A stretch of DNA of 64,000 bases from Symbiodinium natans (lineage: Eukaryota; Sar; Dinophyceae; Suessiales; Symbiodiniaceae): positions 318,185-382,184 of the forward strand of contig CAJNDS010000469.1 in the NCBI GenBank assembly GCA_905221605.1, read 5' to 3'. The notes under the pieces were generated by a model, which made no database searches, had not been told where the DNA came from, and saw only the letters and a program-made list of their open reading frames with translations. Within the stretch, counting starts at the first letter, position 1. The number at the start of each line of letters is the position of its first letter. Positions 11,821 to 22,879 of the stretch are shown here, in pieces. Position numbers and translations under genes: made by a program.

Positions 11821-12330
11821 CTGTGGTTCATGGTGGGGGGTTTTGAGTCGCTCCTCCCCTGTGGTTCATGGTCTGTGGTTCATGGGTTTGTGGTTCAGGG
11901 GTTTAGGGTTAGGCTGTAGAGTTCAGGATTTTCAGATGGGTCCATTGGTTCATTGTGGGTTTAGAGGTTAGTCCGGGTTCAAGGTTTGGGGTAATGGTAG
12001 GTTTACGGTTTCCCCTTTCCTTCCTGTGGTTCGTGCTGAGTTTACGGTTCAGGGGTCAGGGTTAAAGCGGCTAAGGTTTCGGGTTTACCCTTCTCCCTCC
12101 TGTCGTTCATTGGTGGGTTTAGGTTTTAGGGCTGAGGGTTCAGGGTGTGGGGTTTAGGCTGAGGTTTCTCTGTCCTTCCCCGTGGTCCGGGTGTTTTTAG
12201 GGTTAACAGGCAGGGTTTGGGGGGCGATGCCATATGGGGGGAGGGGGGGGATACCATTGGGCGGATACCATTGGGGGGGGGGGGGGGGTCGATTACGCGG
12301 AACACGGGCGCATATAAACCCTAAACCCTA
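11640..12330. other. Repeat-derived DNA with long C and G tracts
   Basis: It holds variants of CCTAAAGC (11720-11765), an almost pure C tract (11787-11819), three degenerate TGTGGTTCATGG-type units (11822-12115) and G tracts near 12235-12290. No gene is seen. Confidence 0.7.
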
Positions 12331-12409
12331 CATCCCAGGCTCATAAGTAGGCTAAGTATACTTCCAAGAAATCTTTTGAGGGACCTATCTGGACACAATA
12401 ACTAGGTGG

Positions 12410-12515
12410 AGGTAACAAGGTCCAAACCCCACCTCGCAAACAGGGTAAATATGTCAAAGCGATGCCTACTTCGCGCTGTTTGGTCGCTTCCCATTGCCTG
12501 CCACGGCAAAATCTA
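12410..12515 (-). CDS. Candidate exon, unassigned
   Basis: The minus strand reads QWEATKQREVGIALTYLPCL with balanced amino-acid use, after a GGCAG acceptor-like site. It could join islands at 12616, 13052 and 13332 in one minus-strand gene. No family is recognised. Confidence 0.3.
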
Positions 12516-12615
12516 AACCCCCAAGCCCAAACCCTGAGCCCCAAATCCCAAACCCTAACGCAACAAAACCCTAAACCCTGAACCCTGAACCTAAACCCTA
12601 AACCCCGAACCGAAA

Positions 12616-12690
12616 CTCGCACCTCGGGGGCGGCGCGTAGCCGGCACTGACGCTACTCAGCTGGTCCCAGGCCTCGGAGTTGGCTCTGGT
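12616..12690 (-). CDS. Candidate exon, unassigned
   Basis: The minus strand reads ANSEAWDQLSSVSAGYAPPP. A shorter partial copy (GCCAGAGCCAACTCC, then GAGGCCTGGGA) occurs near 12855-12895, so the exon or its border was duplicated locally. No family is recognised. Confidence 0.35.
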
Positions 12691-13051
12691 TTAAGGGTCG
12701 GGGTTTAGGGTTTCGGGTTTCGGGTTTCGGGTTTAAGGTTTAGGGTTTAGGGTTAGGGTTAAGGGTTTAGGGTTTAGGGTTTAGGGTTTAGGGTTTGGGG
12801 TTTGGGGTTTGGGGTTTAGGGTTTAGGGCTTAGGACTTAGTGTTTAGGGTTTAGGGTCCCAGGCCTCAGGTTGGGAGTTGGCTCTGGCTTTTCGGGCGCT
12901 TACAGTGGGGTTTAGGGTTTGGGGTTTAGTGTTTGGGGTTTGGGGTTTGGGGTTTAGGGTTTAGGGTTTAGGGTTTAGGGTTTAGGGTTTAGTGTTTGGG
13001 GTTTGGGGTTTAGGGTTTAGGGTTTGGGGTTTAGTGTATGGGTTTGCGGGC

Positions 13052-13141
13052 ACACAGCCAATCTGTGATGAGGATATTCGGCTGTCTCACGCTGTCATCG
13101 TAATGTTCTAGCAAGGACGAAACTACAAGGAAGCTACCGCC
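13052..13141 (-). CDS. Candidate 30-codon exon, unassigned
   Basis: After the acceptor GGTTCAG the minus strand encodes exactly 30 codons containing GGSFLVVSSLLEHYDDS and PNILITDWLC, then GCCCGC, a plausible GC donor. Composition is typical of a globular protein and both splice borders follow the AG-G and GC pattern seen in the Rab gene. No family is assigned. Confidence 0.5.
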
Positions 13142-13262
13142 CTGAACCCCAAACCCCCCTAAACCCTAAACCCCCTAAACCCCCTAAACCCCCCTAAACC
13201 CCCTAAACCCCCTAAACCCCCTAAACCCTAAACCCTAAACCCTAAACCCCAAAGCCTACACC
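13142..13262. repeat. CCCCCTAAA variant array
   Basis: CCCCTAAA and CCCCCTAAA units alternate with CCCTAAA units. The array lies in the interval between the two candidate exons at 13052 and 13332. Confidence 0.8.
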
Positions 13263-13331
13263 ACAAGCCATAAACCCTAAACACAACTACCCTCGTGGAC
13301 TCGACCCTGAGACGGCCCTTTGGCTCCCGGC

Positions 13332-13413
13332 CCCAGGCGAGCCAGCCATACCAGGCATGCCAGGCATGCCCATGCCAGAGAACGGAGCGCCCATCATTGG
13401 CGGGCCGCCATAC
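13332..13413 (-). CDS. Candidate Gly/Pro/Met-rich exon
   Basis: After the acceptor TTGCAAG the minus strand reads YGGPPMMGAPFSGMGMPGMP and continues MAGSPG. Low-complexity G/P/M tails of this kind are common in RNA-binding and snRNP proteins, but composition does not identify the gene. It lies 190 bp upstream of the exon at 13052-13141 on the same strand. Confidence 0.45.
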
Positions 13414-13429
13414 CTTGCAAAGCTCTAAA

Positions 13430-16400
13430 GGAGTGTTTGTTTGTTTGTTTGTTTGTTTTTATTTTCTCATTTTTTACATTTTTTGGAAGGGGGGGGGGGG
13501 GGGTGAGGGGGTGGAGGGGAGGGTTTCGGGTTTCGGCATTAGGGTTATTAAGGCTTAGGGTTAGGGTTTGGGGTATAGAGTTATCAGGGTTATCCGGCTT
13601 TGGGGTTGTTTTAGAGTTTGGGGTTAGAGTCGAATGATACCCAGGAATCTGTAGGCGGCTTCGGGGTTAAGGGCTTGCTTAAGGGTAGGGTACCAGGCAC
13701 CTGCTACCAAACTGTCACCCAGAAAACTACGAACCCACCCCTCAGCCCTAAGCCTAAGCTCCTAGAATACCCCCAAGCCCTAAAGTCCTAAACCCCTGCA
13801 GCCCGAAGCCGTTTGGGGTTCAGGGTCTAGAATTAAGGTTTAGGGTTTAGGGGTTTAGGGTTTTGGGGTTTAGGGTTTAGGGTCGAAGCCTAGCACCCTC
13901 ACCCCCTGGAGGCTGGGCACCTCAAGAACATCCCTACCTTTGTACCTGAAGCCAAAGGAAATTCTTCCCTACACCCTAAACCCCTAAACCCCTAAACCCC
14001 TAAACCCCTATAGACCCCTAAACCCCTAAACCCCTAAACCCCTATAGACCCCTAAACCCCTATAGACCCCTAAACCCCCAAACCCCTAAGCCCCCAAACC
14101 CTAAACCCTAAACCCTCAACCCTAAAATCGATGGGGTAGGGTAGTGGGCACCCCACTCCTCCGAGCTGAGGACGGGGATTGGGGTGCCTTGCTGGGCGGC
14201 ACTATAGTAAGAATCCGACTTTTGTGGGGTTTAGGGTTTAGGGTTCAGGGTTTAGGGTCTAGGGCATTACTACTCTTTGCTTTAGAACCTCTTCCTTGTA
14301 ATGGCAATACAGGGATGATTACCAAATGTGTTATGTATTATATACATACACACACACATATATATATATATATATTATATATATATATATATATATTCTA
14401 TATATATATATATATATTCTATATATATATATATGTGCGGGGGGGGGGGGGTTCTTAAGTAAAGAGTAGATTAGGGTGACCTCTACGGTCTTCTAAGAAA
14501 GGCACATTTAAGGGGTGAAGGTCTGGGGTTGAGGGTTTAGGTGTTCGACTAGGGGCCCAACAAAACAGACCGCATAAACATAAGGATCCTACAAACAGGG
14601 CGTTTCGGAATCCCCGCTAGGGGGCCCTCATACCCCACCCTAAACCCTAAACCCTAAACCCTAAACCCTAAACCCTGAACCCTGAACCCTAAACCCCGCT
14701 TAGACGGCAGGGTCGGAGCGCGCATCGTGTGTCTACCAAGTGTCGCTTAGGTGTTGAACTCCCTAGCCCCCAGAAAGGTTAACCTTCTCATTTGCACTAG
14801 GATTATGTATATATATATATATGTATATATGTATACATAACCAAAAAAATTCAAGGTTAACTACCCAGCCCCGAAGTGAGAAGTCAGGCCAAAAAGCCAA
14901 AAAAGAACGACTCAACCTTAGACCTTCAAGGGCCCAAAGCCCAAAGCCCTCAACCCCTAAACCCCAAACCCTAAACCTTCAAACCCTGAAGTTCTCCCCT
15001 CACGCGCAAGCGGCTGCTGCGGAGGGTACCCGGGCTCCTGAGCCGGCCGGGCTGGGCCAAACCCCGAGAAGGGACGTTTTGGGTTAGGGTTTAGAGCTGA
15101 GGGTTTAGGGCTTAGGGCTTAGGGCTTAGGGTTTAGGGTTCAGGGTTCAGGGTTCAGGGTTCACGGTTTAGGGACCTGAACCGCATAGTTTTTTCAACAA
15201 AACTGAATGACCCCCTGTAGTAGCTCAACCCCCGAAGCCCGTAAGACACTTTCGGCTCCCCCTTGCTTCCCTGCTGTGGGTTGCCAGACCCTAGACCCTA
15301 AACCCTAAACCCTAAACCCTAAACCCTAAACCCTAAACCCTAAACCTAAATCCCACACTCCTAGACCCCAAATCCGTGGGCGGGGGGGGGGGGGGGGGTT
15401 TCCGGCTCAGCTTAGAAACTCGGGGAAAGTGTCGTACCCCCTGAAAGAGCAGCCCTAAAAAGGGTTTGGGGTTAAGGGAAATTCTGAACCCTAGAAGCCT
15501 GCATCCGAAATCTCGAAGAAAATCTCCCGCGCCCCAACACGGCAGTTTCAATCTCAGCCCGGGCGTCCTCTTGAGGGTCATTCCACGGGTCGTATTCCCT
15601 GAGAAGCTGAGAGTGGCTGCTCAGGTTTGTATTCAAAGGTTGGGTGTACAGTAAACCCTAATTAAACCCTAAACCCTAAACCCTAAAAACTAAACCCTAA
15701 ACCCTAAACCCTAAACCCTAAACCCTGAACCCTGAACCCTAAACCAAAACCCTAAACCCTAAACTCCAGAAAGTTGGAACAAGGTTTAAAAGATGGTTAG
15801 AGCTGGGATTCCCTTTAGAATACCTTTTGAGGCATGGGGATAAGGATGTTCCAACTCGTTGGAGTCTCTGTAGGGCTTTTCGGGATTGGGGGTGTCGGGG
15901 TTTAGGGTTTAGGGTTAGGGGAAAAGGAGCTTAGAGGGCTTTGGGGCTATACGTTTTGGAGCTGTAGGTTTAGCGATACTTGGCGTGGAAGACCCTAAAC
16001 CCTAAACCCTAAACCCTAAACCCTAAACCCTAAATGGCGTAGGGGGGCTGGCCTTTCGAGACTCCGACCGAAAGCCTGAACACTATACCTCAAAAAACAA
16101 CCTGCGGATAGGGATCAGCAGGCTTAAAACCCTAAACCCTAAACCCTAAATCCTAAACCCTAAACCCCAAACCCTACACCCTAAACCCCAACCCTCAACC
16201 GTTTGAGAGTTTATGGGCTGGAGCTTTAGGTGATTTCCAAACCCCTCAGGCTCACAGGGCCGAAGCTTAGGCAGGTCTGGTAACCCTAAACCCTAAACCC
16301 TAAACCCTAAACCCTAACCCCTAACCCCTAACCCCTAAACCCTAAACCCTAAACCCTAAACCCACCAATACTAGGATTACCCTTGAAAGCCTCTGTAAAA

Positions 16401-16650
16401 ATATCCCCAAATCATCCTCTTCAACCCAAGAAGTGAAAATATATAAAGGATCCCAAGGAAGGCCTACCGAGAAGATGAAGGAGCCACACCTAAGCGACTT
16501 CCACTTGGCTTAAGCTCCACAAACCTAAGCTAAACCCCCAAAGCCCCGAGCCACAAATCCTGAGCCAAATCTCAACCCTCAAGCCCTACACCCTAAACTG
16601 CAGCGACCCCACGGGTTCAAAGCCGCCCACACAAGTCCCTCAAACCCAGG
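13430..16650. other. Arrays, homopolymer tracts and weak islands
   Basis: Contents include TTTGTTTG and a G tract (13437-13503), a CCCCTAAA array with CCCCTATAGA variants (13975-14085), TA-rich DNA (14337-14433) ending in a G tract, a TATA repeat near 14808-14835, arrays at 14638-14695, 15290-15350, 15655-15760, 15992-16035, 16130-16200 and 16283-16363. A weak island at 15000-15075 is Pro/Ala-rich on both strands. No gene is supported. Confidence 0.65.
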
Positions 16651-16779
16651 TGTTGAGGGTTTAGGGCTTAGTCTTGGTCTTTACATTTTAGGGTGTGCCG
16701 AAAAAATCACAAAAGACAAAGCAAACGCGAAGGCCAAGGGGCGGGTTGTAGGGCGGCTGATACTGCGGCCTCTCAGGCA

Positions 16780-16920
16780 ATCACACGTCCAGTCCATGGA
16801 GGGAGGGTTTTCATTTTCCAGGGACTCCAGGAAGATACGAGACAAGACCTACTTGGGTGTCCCGAGTTTAGGCGTGCACATAGCTTTGAGTGTGTTTTTG
16901 GGTACCTAAGACTACCGAAG
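16780..16920 (+). CDS. Weak candidate exon, unassigned
   Basis: After CATTTTCCAG the plus strand reads GLQEDTRQDLLGCPEFRRAH with a good acceptor context. No family is recognised and there is no clear donor. Confidence 0.25.
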
Positions 16921-17335
16921 GCTGCTTACGGGTTCGGGTTCGGGAGTCTCAGGTTCTAAAGATTGGGATTCCAAACTTGAGAGAAAGAAAGGATACTTTA
17001 GGGTTTAGGGTTTAAGTTTAGGGTCTTGATGTCTGCAGGGGCCAAACTTGTCGAAGGCTTAACCGAAATGCCACAACTGCATCCCAATCCTGTACTCCCC
17101 AAAAGCACGAATGGGATCTCTCAGAAAATCCCCAACAACAGTAGTTGCCTTACAAACTGCAAACCGTTCAATGCAGGGGCCGTTAATATTGGAAGGAATG
17201 CTTGGGTACTGCTATCAGTATCTAAGTGTGATGCTATCTGTAGTTATTTGGGCTTCTGCCTTAGCACCCAATACATCGTGCAATGGCACAACCCCAAAAA
17301 GGCTCCCTGCCTCATGGCGCCGGATTCAGAAAGTG

Positions 17336-17560
17336 CTGTCTGGCTCTCTGTCTGTCTTGTCTGTCTTGTCGGACTTGTGTGTCTTGTGTGTCTTGTCTGT
17401 CGTGTCCGTCTTGTCTGTCTTGTCTGTCGTGTCCGTCTTGTCTGTCTTGTGTGTCTTGTGTGTCTTGTCTGTCTTGTCTGTCTTGTCTGTCTTGTGTATC
17501 TTGTCTGTGTTGTCTGTCTTGTCTGTCTTGTGTATCTTGTCTGTGTTGTCTGTCTGTCTC
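17336..17560. repeat. TGTCT minisatellite
   Basis: About 22 units of TGTCTTGTC(TG) with TGTGTC and CGTGTC variants. It is open in all six frames (CLVCLV, LSVLSV, QTRQTR), so the open frames here up to 199 codons should not be read as genes. Confidence 0.9.
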
Positions 17561-17714
17561 CGGAGATGGCAACGCAGTGCTGTGCATTTACGGCGCCGCT
17601 AGGCCCTTTCAGGGGCAACCTATAGGGGGCGCAGGGGCAGCTTTGTGAAGCCTAAAGTGGCATTGGATGGTTTGGGATTTGGGCTTAGGGCTTAGGGGCC
17701 TGAAGGGAAATTCA

Positions 17715-17815
17715 GGGGGCTAAAGGGGCTTAGGGCCCTTAGGGCCCTTAGGGCCCTTAGGGCCCTTAGGGCCCCTAGGGCCCTTAGACCCCTTCGGGCC
17801 TATGGGGCGCTTAGG
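17715..17815. repeat. GGGCCCTTA short tandem repeat
   Basis: Six or more units of the near-palindromic GGGCCCTTA are followed by degenerate versions. Confidence 0.8.
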
Positions 17816-18247
17816 GCGCCTCGGGCTTAGGGTTTAGGGGGCGTTTCGGCTTCAGGACCGCCCGGTGACCGAGGCTTGGCTTCCCCAAACCCCGCAGATT
17901 AGCAGGTCGCGCTTTAAACTTCAGCCCTAGACCCTAAACCCTAAACCCTAAACCCTAAACCCTAACCTTAAACCCTATAACCCTGTAAACCCCAAACCCT
18001 AAACCCTAAACCCGAAATTCTAATTTCAAGTACCCTGAACCTCCGTAAGTCTCCGCCACCCTGAGGCACAGAAACGCGCCGGAAAGCACCAGCCCACCTC
18101 AGCGAGTCTCCAAGGATGCCAGGCTGAGGTTTCAGGGTTAGCCGCAAATAGTAGGACCCCCTTTTTAATGCGGACCCCAAGAAGGTACCCAGGGTTAAGG
18201 TTTAGGGTTTAAGGTTTAGGGTTTAGGGGTTAGGGTTGAGGATTTAC

Positions 18248-18352
18248 CTTACGGGCCCACGTACCTAAATAGGGAATACCTGGGCCTGAAACTACTTCCT
18301 ATATGGGGACTTTGGGGCCCACGTATTATAAGAATGAGGTACATGGACCCTT
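18248..18352. mobile_element. Miniature inverted-repeat element, family C
   Basis: The ends are ACGGGCCCACGTACCT and AGGTACATGGACCC, with an inner TTGGGGCCCACGTATTAT. Other copies are at 34650, 43172 and 53235, with a fragment near 61098. Confidence 0.8.
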
Positions 18353-18419
18353 CGGCTATTGGGGCAATGAGGACCGCAATCCAATCAGGTGGCATCCCAA
18401 CGGATCCCCTGGGAAAGAA

Positions 18420-18735
18420 GAATAAGCACCCCATTACCCTAAACCCTAAACCCTACTTTCAGAAACCCCCGAAATAATGACAGGGCATAGCACAGCCCGA
18501 AGAAGGCACCTGCATCTGAACACCTGCATCCTGAACCCCCAAACCTTAAACCATAGAACGCTACAGACTAGAAACCCCAAACCCCAAACCCTAAACCCTA
18601 AACCCTGAACCCTGAACCCTGAACCCTAAACCCTAAATCCTAAACCCTAACCCTGAAACCTGAACCCTAAACTCTAAACCCTGAACCCTGAACCCTAAAT
18701 CCTAAACCCCGAACCCTAAACCCCAAATCCTAAAC
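18420..18735. repeat. Degenerate CCCTAAA/CCCTGAA array
   Basis: Mostly CCCTAAA with many CCCTGAA, CCTAAAT and CCCCAAA variants, interrupted by about 80 bp of unassigned sequence at 18455-18540. Confidence 0.8.
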
Positions 18736-18740
18736 CCTGT

Positions 18741-18848
18741 TTCCTGGACTTCCTTGAGCCCTCAGCCTCACACTCTGCCAAAGCACTCAAAGGCCCATGG
18801 GTTCAAGGAGACGTGCGGAACTTTCTTGCCTCCCACCGCCTGGTTCAG
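18741..18848 (+). CDS. Candidate 36-codon exon, unassigned
   Basis: The plus strand is open for 36 codons: FLDFLEPSASHSAKALKGPW, then VQGDVRNFLASHRLVQ. It is followed at once by a telomere array. Composition and hydrophobic spacing look like a real exon; no family is recognised. Confidence 0.4.
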
Positions 18849-19019
18849 GGTTTAGGGTTTAGGGTTAGTGAGGGTTTAGGGTTTAGGGTTTAGGGTTTAG
18901 GGGTTCGGGGCTAGGGTTTAGGGTTTAGGGTTCAGGGTTTAGGGTTCTGCAGTTCGAGGTTTTCCGTGATAACCTGGAGGTTGTGTGCTCTCTGCCCCGA
19001 ATCTTCAGAGAATCTCGAC

Positions 19020-19110
19020 TAACTCGGGCACACCCACCGCAACATGATCCTCATCACCTGACCGTGAACATCTCCAAAAACAAAGCAAACAAACAGTTTC
19101 GAAGTACCCG
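19020..19110 (-). CDS. Candidate metallophosphoesterase exon (GDVHG motif)
   Basis: The minus strand reads SKLFVCFVFGDVHGQVMRIM. A hydrophobic strand followed by GD(V/I)HG is the first metal-binding motif of calcineurin-like phosphoesterases and PPP-type phosphatases, where Asp and His bind the metals. I did not find the later GDxVDRG or GNHE motifs nearby, so this may be a lone exon or a chance match. The plus strand is also open here. Confidence 0.4.
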
Positions 19111-19245
19111 GGCCCTAAAACCATCGATTGGACCGACAAAAAAGACCACAGAAAGCCGAACCCTAAACCCTACAAAAGCCGAGTAGGGCTTCTAGGGTTT
19201 AGGGTTTAGGGGTTTAGGGGTTGGGGTTTAGGGTTAGAATTGGGA

Positions 19246-19352
19246 TTTGGGGGGGGGGGGGGGGGGGGGGGGAGGGAGTATTAAGGAATTATTATACAGG
19301 GACCCTAAGGGAAAAATGTTGGTAGATATTCCGATGCCTAACCGATTCTTTT
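19246..19352. mobile_element. G tract and partial family F element
   Basis: A run of about 24 G is followed by ATTATACAGGGACCCTAAGG and a GTAGATATTCCGATGCC end, matching the right half of family F. The left half has been replaced by TTTAGGG and poly-G. Confidence 0.6.
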
Positions 19353-19479
19353 TTTTGGCTTATTAAGGGGTTATAAGGTTTAGGGTGCGGGAGCTTTAGG
19401 GTTTTCGAGCTTAGGGTTGAGGAGTTTTAGGGTTTAGGAGCTTTAGGGTTTAGGAGTTCGGGGTTTAGGAGGTTCCCCT

Positions 19480-19565
19480 AAACCCTAAACCCTAAACCCT
19501 AAACCCTAAACCCTAAACCCTAAACCCTAAACCCTACACCCTAAACCCTAAACCCTAAACCCGAA
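19480..19565. repeat. CCCTAAA array
   Basis: About eleven nearly perfect units. Further short arrays lie at 19690-19735 and 19855-19917 around DNA with no clear exon. Confidence 0.9.
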
Positions 19566-19964
19566 ACCAGACCGTACAAGACGTTGAACACCTTCGAGAC
19601 TGAGACATCAGGGGGGCCTTGGACTGTACCTTTCGGCTTGGGGGGGTGCCTTTTTAAAGATCTCCTCGGAGAACAGGCCCTACCCCCTGAACCCGAAACC
19701 CTACACCCCAAACCCTACACCCTAAACCCTAAACCCCTACATCAGGGGAAGCCTTTACCTAGGCGCAACCCTAAGGGATGTAGGCTTAAAAGGCAATGGC
19801 CCCTAATCCCGAACTACCCTCAATCCCCCCACCACTACCCCACCCCCCTAGGGTTCAGGGTTCAGGGTTCAGGGTTCAGGGTTCAGGGTTTAGGGTTTAG
19901 GGTTTAGGGTTTAGGGAACCTCCCACAAAAGCCCGGAACCCTAGCCCGCATTCAGGGGGTCAGG

Positions 19965-20075
19965 TGCCTTGAGGGCGTCCATGGCCCCCTCGGGGATGAC
20001 CTCGAAAATCCCAGGAAAAAGAGGTCTGGATGCTCGGACGCTGAACTCTTGGCTCCAGGGTATCAAGGGAGTTAC
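19965..20075 (-). CDS. Candidate exon, unassigned
   Basis: The minus strand is open with EFSVRASRPLFPGIFEVIPE followed by GAMDALKAPDP. An alternative start is after ATTTTCGAG at the GTCATCCCC codons. Composition is convincingly protein-like; no family is recognised. Confidence 0.4.
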
Positions 20076-20077
20076 CT

Positions 20078-20140
20078 TCATATACTCCTAATATGGCCGC
20101 TTAAAAACACCTTTCGAGGATCTTAAAGAAGGGTCCCTAA
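20078..20140. mobile_element. Fragment resembling family H
   Basis: CTTTCGAGGATCTTAAAGAAGGGTCCC matches the interior of the family H element at 40940-41056. No ends are visible. Confidence 0.4.
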
Positions 20141-20514
20141 CCCTAAACCCTACACCCTAAACCCCATGAGGGTAGGAGAGGATGAGCCTCCAAAACCGGA
20201 GCCCTTACTGTCATGGAATTTCTAAAGGAACCCGTAGTGTACTTTCGATGCTACACTAAAACTCTACGCATATGGCCGCCCCCCCCAAAAGAAAGTAAGA
20301 AGAAACAAAACAACAGAACAAAATCCTAGAGATTCCTAAGACACCTAGCCTAACCTAAACGCAAACAAAAACAGACCTCGCAACTCAACCCCTGCAAAAG
20401 GATCCTGCATGGTGTGTTGTCGGTACATGTGGTCTGTTGTAGCAAGCTATCGTGTCTTTAGGGTTTAGGGTTTAGGGTTTAGGGTTTAGGGTTGTCTTTC
20501 TTGTATGACACCCT

Positions 20515-20600
20515 CGAGCTCATGTTGAGGACCTGACCGCCTGAAGATTCGCCACCAACGCGATGGAGAACAAGGCCTTCACCACTCGACGGCCACATTA
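20515..20600 (-). CDS. Candidate exon, unassigned
   Basis: After GGTGAAG the minus strand reads ALFSIALVANLQAVR with a possible donor at CAGGTCC. Another frame, GGESSGGQVLNMSSRVSY, is also open. Neither is assigned. Confidence 0.25.
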
Positions 20601-20627
20601 GGCTTTATTCAAGGAGTTCCGTAGCCA

Positions 20628-20935
20628 TTCCGCCTCGATTTGGGTGCTGCCTCGATTTTGGGTGCTGCTGCAGCGGGGGGTTGTGCGCTGAAGCAGCACG
20701 CTGAAATTGAGGTGGAACGATAGTCGAGGGGGCACGCTGTGAAAATCAACTGGGTTTTGCTAGAAAGGCTATTTTGTTTGAGAAGAAACATGCCAGGCCA
20801 AATTCCCGTGCAAAATGCATGCTGCCTCGATTTGGGTGCTGCCTCAATTTCGGATGCTGCTTCAGCGTGTGGGCTTCGCGCTGAAGCAGCACGCTGAAAT
20901 TGAGGTGGAACGATACTTGAGGTGGAACGGTTAGG
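20628..20935. repeat. Two copies of a foldback element
   Basis: Each copy has a left arm rich in GCCTCGATTTGGGTGCTGC and a right arm with GCTGAAGCAGCACGCTGAAA and TTGAGGTGGAACGAT, the arms being inverted repeats. The copies lie at about 20628-20725 and 20822-20930. They form strong hairpins and resemble no other family in the window. Confidence 0.75.
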
Positions 20936-20964
20936 GAAACCCTTGATTTATACCCCAAGCCCCA

Positions 20965-21335
20965 CCTCAACCCTAAACCCTAAACCCTAAACCCTAATTA
21001 AACCCTAAACCCTAAACCCTAAACCCTAAACCCTAAACCCTAAACCCTAAACCCTAAACCCTAAACCCTAAACCCTAAACCCTAAACCCTAAACCCTAAA
21101 CCCTATCGTGGGCTTTAGGGTTCAGAGATTGGGGGGTTCTGTGGGAGTTGAGTCCATTGGGCTTAGGGATGTTAGGGGTGGCAAGGCAAGGGCTTTTGAA
21201 GCATGTTGGGAACCCTAAACCCTAAACCCTAAACCCTAAACCCTAAACCCTAAACCCTAAACCCTAGCCCTAAACCCTAAACCCTAAACCCGAAACCCTA
21301 AACCCTAAACCCTAAACCCTAAACCCTAATCCCCA
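20965..21335. repeat. Two long CCCTAAA arrays
   Basis: About 20 units occupy 20966-21105 and about 16 occupy 21209-21330, separated by roughly 100 bp of degenerate repeat-derived sequence. Confidence 0.95.
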
Positions 21336-21413
21336 CCTCTACGCCTGTACATCTCATAGTTCCTGTGTGTCATCGCGGCCTGAAACACAGACTCCCTCAA
21401 CACATCAAATATG

Positions 21414-21440
21414 GCCCCCCCCCCCCCCCCCCCCCCCCCG
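21414..21440. repeat. Long C tract
   Basis: An almost uninterrupted run of about 26 C, one of many 10-40 base C or G tracts in the window. Confidence 0.95.
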
Positions 21441-21744
21441 ACCCCCACCCACCCACCACAAGCAAGGTCTGCATGTATGTATATTATGCACATTGCATTT
21501 CTGTGTGTGCCTAAGCTTATATAGGGGCTTAGGTGTTGAGTTCTACGAGTTTCGGTGCTTCGGGTTTAGGTCTGCCAGCCCAGCCCTCAATACTTCAAGC
21601 ACTATAGCCCCGAAACCCCAAAGCTCTAAACCCCAAAAGCCCTAAGCCCTCAGCCCTAAGCCTAAACCCTAAACCCTAAACCCTAAACCCTGAACCCTGA
21701 ACCCTAAAGCCTAAACCCTAACCCCTACCTAAACCACCCACCAA

Positions 21745-21880
21745 AAAGCCCTACCTGAACCTCGAGCTCCAGAACTCCAGGACACTGGCAGGCCTGATAG
21801 ACGCAGACCGTGGGAACGAGCCGGAAGATGGGACCCAAGATCCGATCGGCCAACCTCCCATACACCAAGTCGGGGTTGAG
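21745..21880. CDS. Candidate exon, strand uncertain
   Basis: Both strands are open across this unique island. Plus reads LNLELQNSRTLAGLIDADRG. Minus reads YGRLADRILGPIFRLVPTVC and continues VYQACQ. The minus version has a more natural hydrophobic pattern. No family is recognised. Confidence 0.35.
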
Positions 21881-21884
21881 GGTT

Positions 21885-22660
21885 TAGGGTTTAGGGTTTA
21901 GGGCTAGGGTTTAGGGTTTAGGGTTTAGGGCTAGGGTTTAGGGTTTAGAGGGTTCAGGGTCGTGTCCCTGTTTCTGACCCTGTAGGGACTTTTGGATTCT
22001 TCCGTTCAGGTCTTGAGGTTGAGGTCAGTAAGTAGATACATATTTGTACAGAAAGAAAGAACGGCAAAAGGATAGATGGTCAGTTCACTCAAGTAACAAC
22101 CAACTCTAGATGCCTCTCTGTGTCCCTGCTATATCCTGCCCCCTAAACCTGCTTGAAATCTAAACCCTAAACGCTAAACCCTAAACCCTCAACCCTAAAC
22201 CCCAAACCCTAAACCCTAGACTGACCACCTGATTGACCGCATGGAAGATTGACTGACTCAGGGCGTAACCTTTTTGGAATTTTTGGGGGCTCGAGGGCGG
22301 AGGGTTTAGGGTATAGGGTACTTCAACCCTAAACCCTAAACCCTGAACCCTGAACCCTGAACCCGAAACCCGAAACCTTAAGCTTGTGTGGCTGATATGT
22401 TTTTGCCGGACCCGGGGTGGGGACTTGGGGGTTTCGGTGTGTAGGGGGGGATGCCCTCGCTGAAGACAAAAGCCTGAAAACTCGGTTTAGGGTTTAGGGT
22501 TTAGGGTTTAGGGTTTAGGGTTTAGGGTTTAGGGCTAGGGTTTAGGGTTTAGGGTTTAGGGTTTAGGGTTTAGGGTTTAGGGTTTAGGGTTTAGGGCTAG
22601 GGTTTAGGGTTTAGGGTTTAGAGCTTAGGGCTTAGGGCTTAGGGCTTAGGACCCGAGATC
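21885..22660. repeat. Telomere-type arrays with GCTAGGG interruptions
   Basis: Arrays at 21887-21950, 22285-22380 and 22483-22645 include a distinctive GGGCTAGGGTTTAGGG variant that recurs every few units. The 300 bp between arrays holds nothing I can assign. Confidence 0.85.
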
Positions 22661-22664
22661 GTTA

Positions 22665-22765
22665 CCGTAAAACCGAAACGCGCACCTCGCTTCGGGAGAC
22701 TTGCATTGCCCCTCCGGATGCTCCTGCCAGGCGGGCTGTGCAGTAAAGCCCAGAAGGGTACCTGG
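22665..22765 (-). CDS. Weak candidate exon
   Basis: After a CTGGCAG acceptor-like site the minus strand reads EHPEGQCKSPEARCAFRFYG. Unassigned. Confidence 0.25.
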
Positions 22766-22879
22766 AGGTTCAGGGTCTAGGGTTTAGGGTTTAGGGTTTA
22801 GGGTTTATGGTTTAGGGTTTAGGGTTTAGGGTTTAGGGTTTAAGGTTTAGGGTTTAGGGTTTAGGGTTTAGGGCTACTG

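Noticed and set aside
17026-17648. Cys/Leu/Val-rich frames up to 199 codons
   Set aside because: Most of the length is TGTCTTGTC minisatellite, equally open in all frames.
20618-20640. Functional spliced-leader RNA gene
   Set aside because: Only the first 11 nt match. The following bases belong to the arm of the foldback element, and no donor or Sm site follows.
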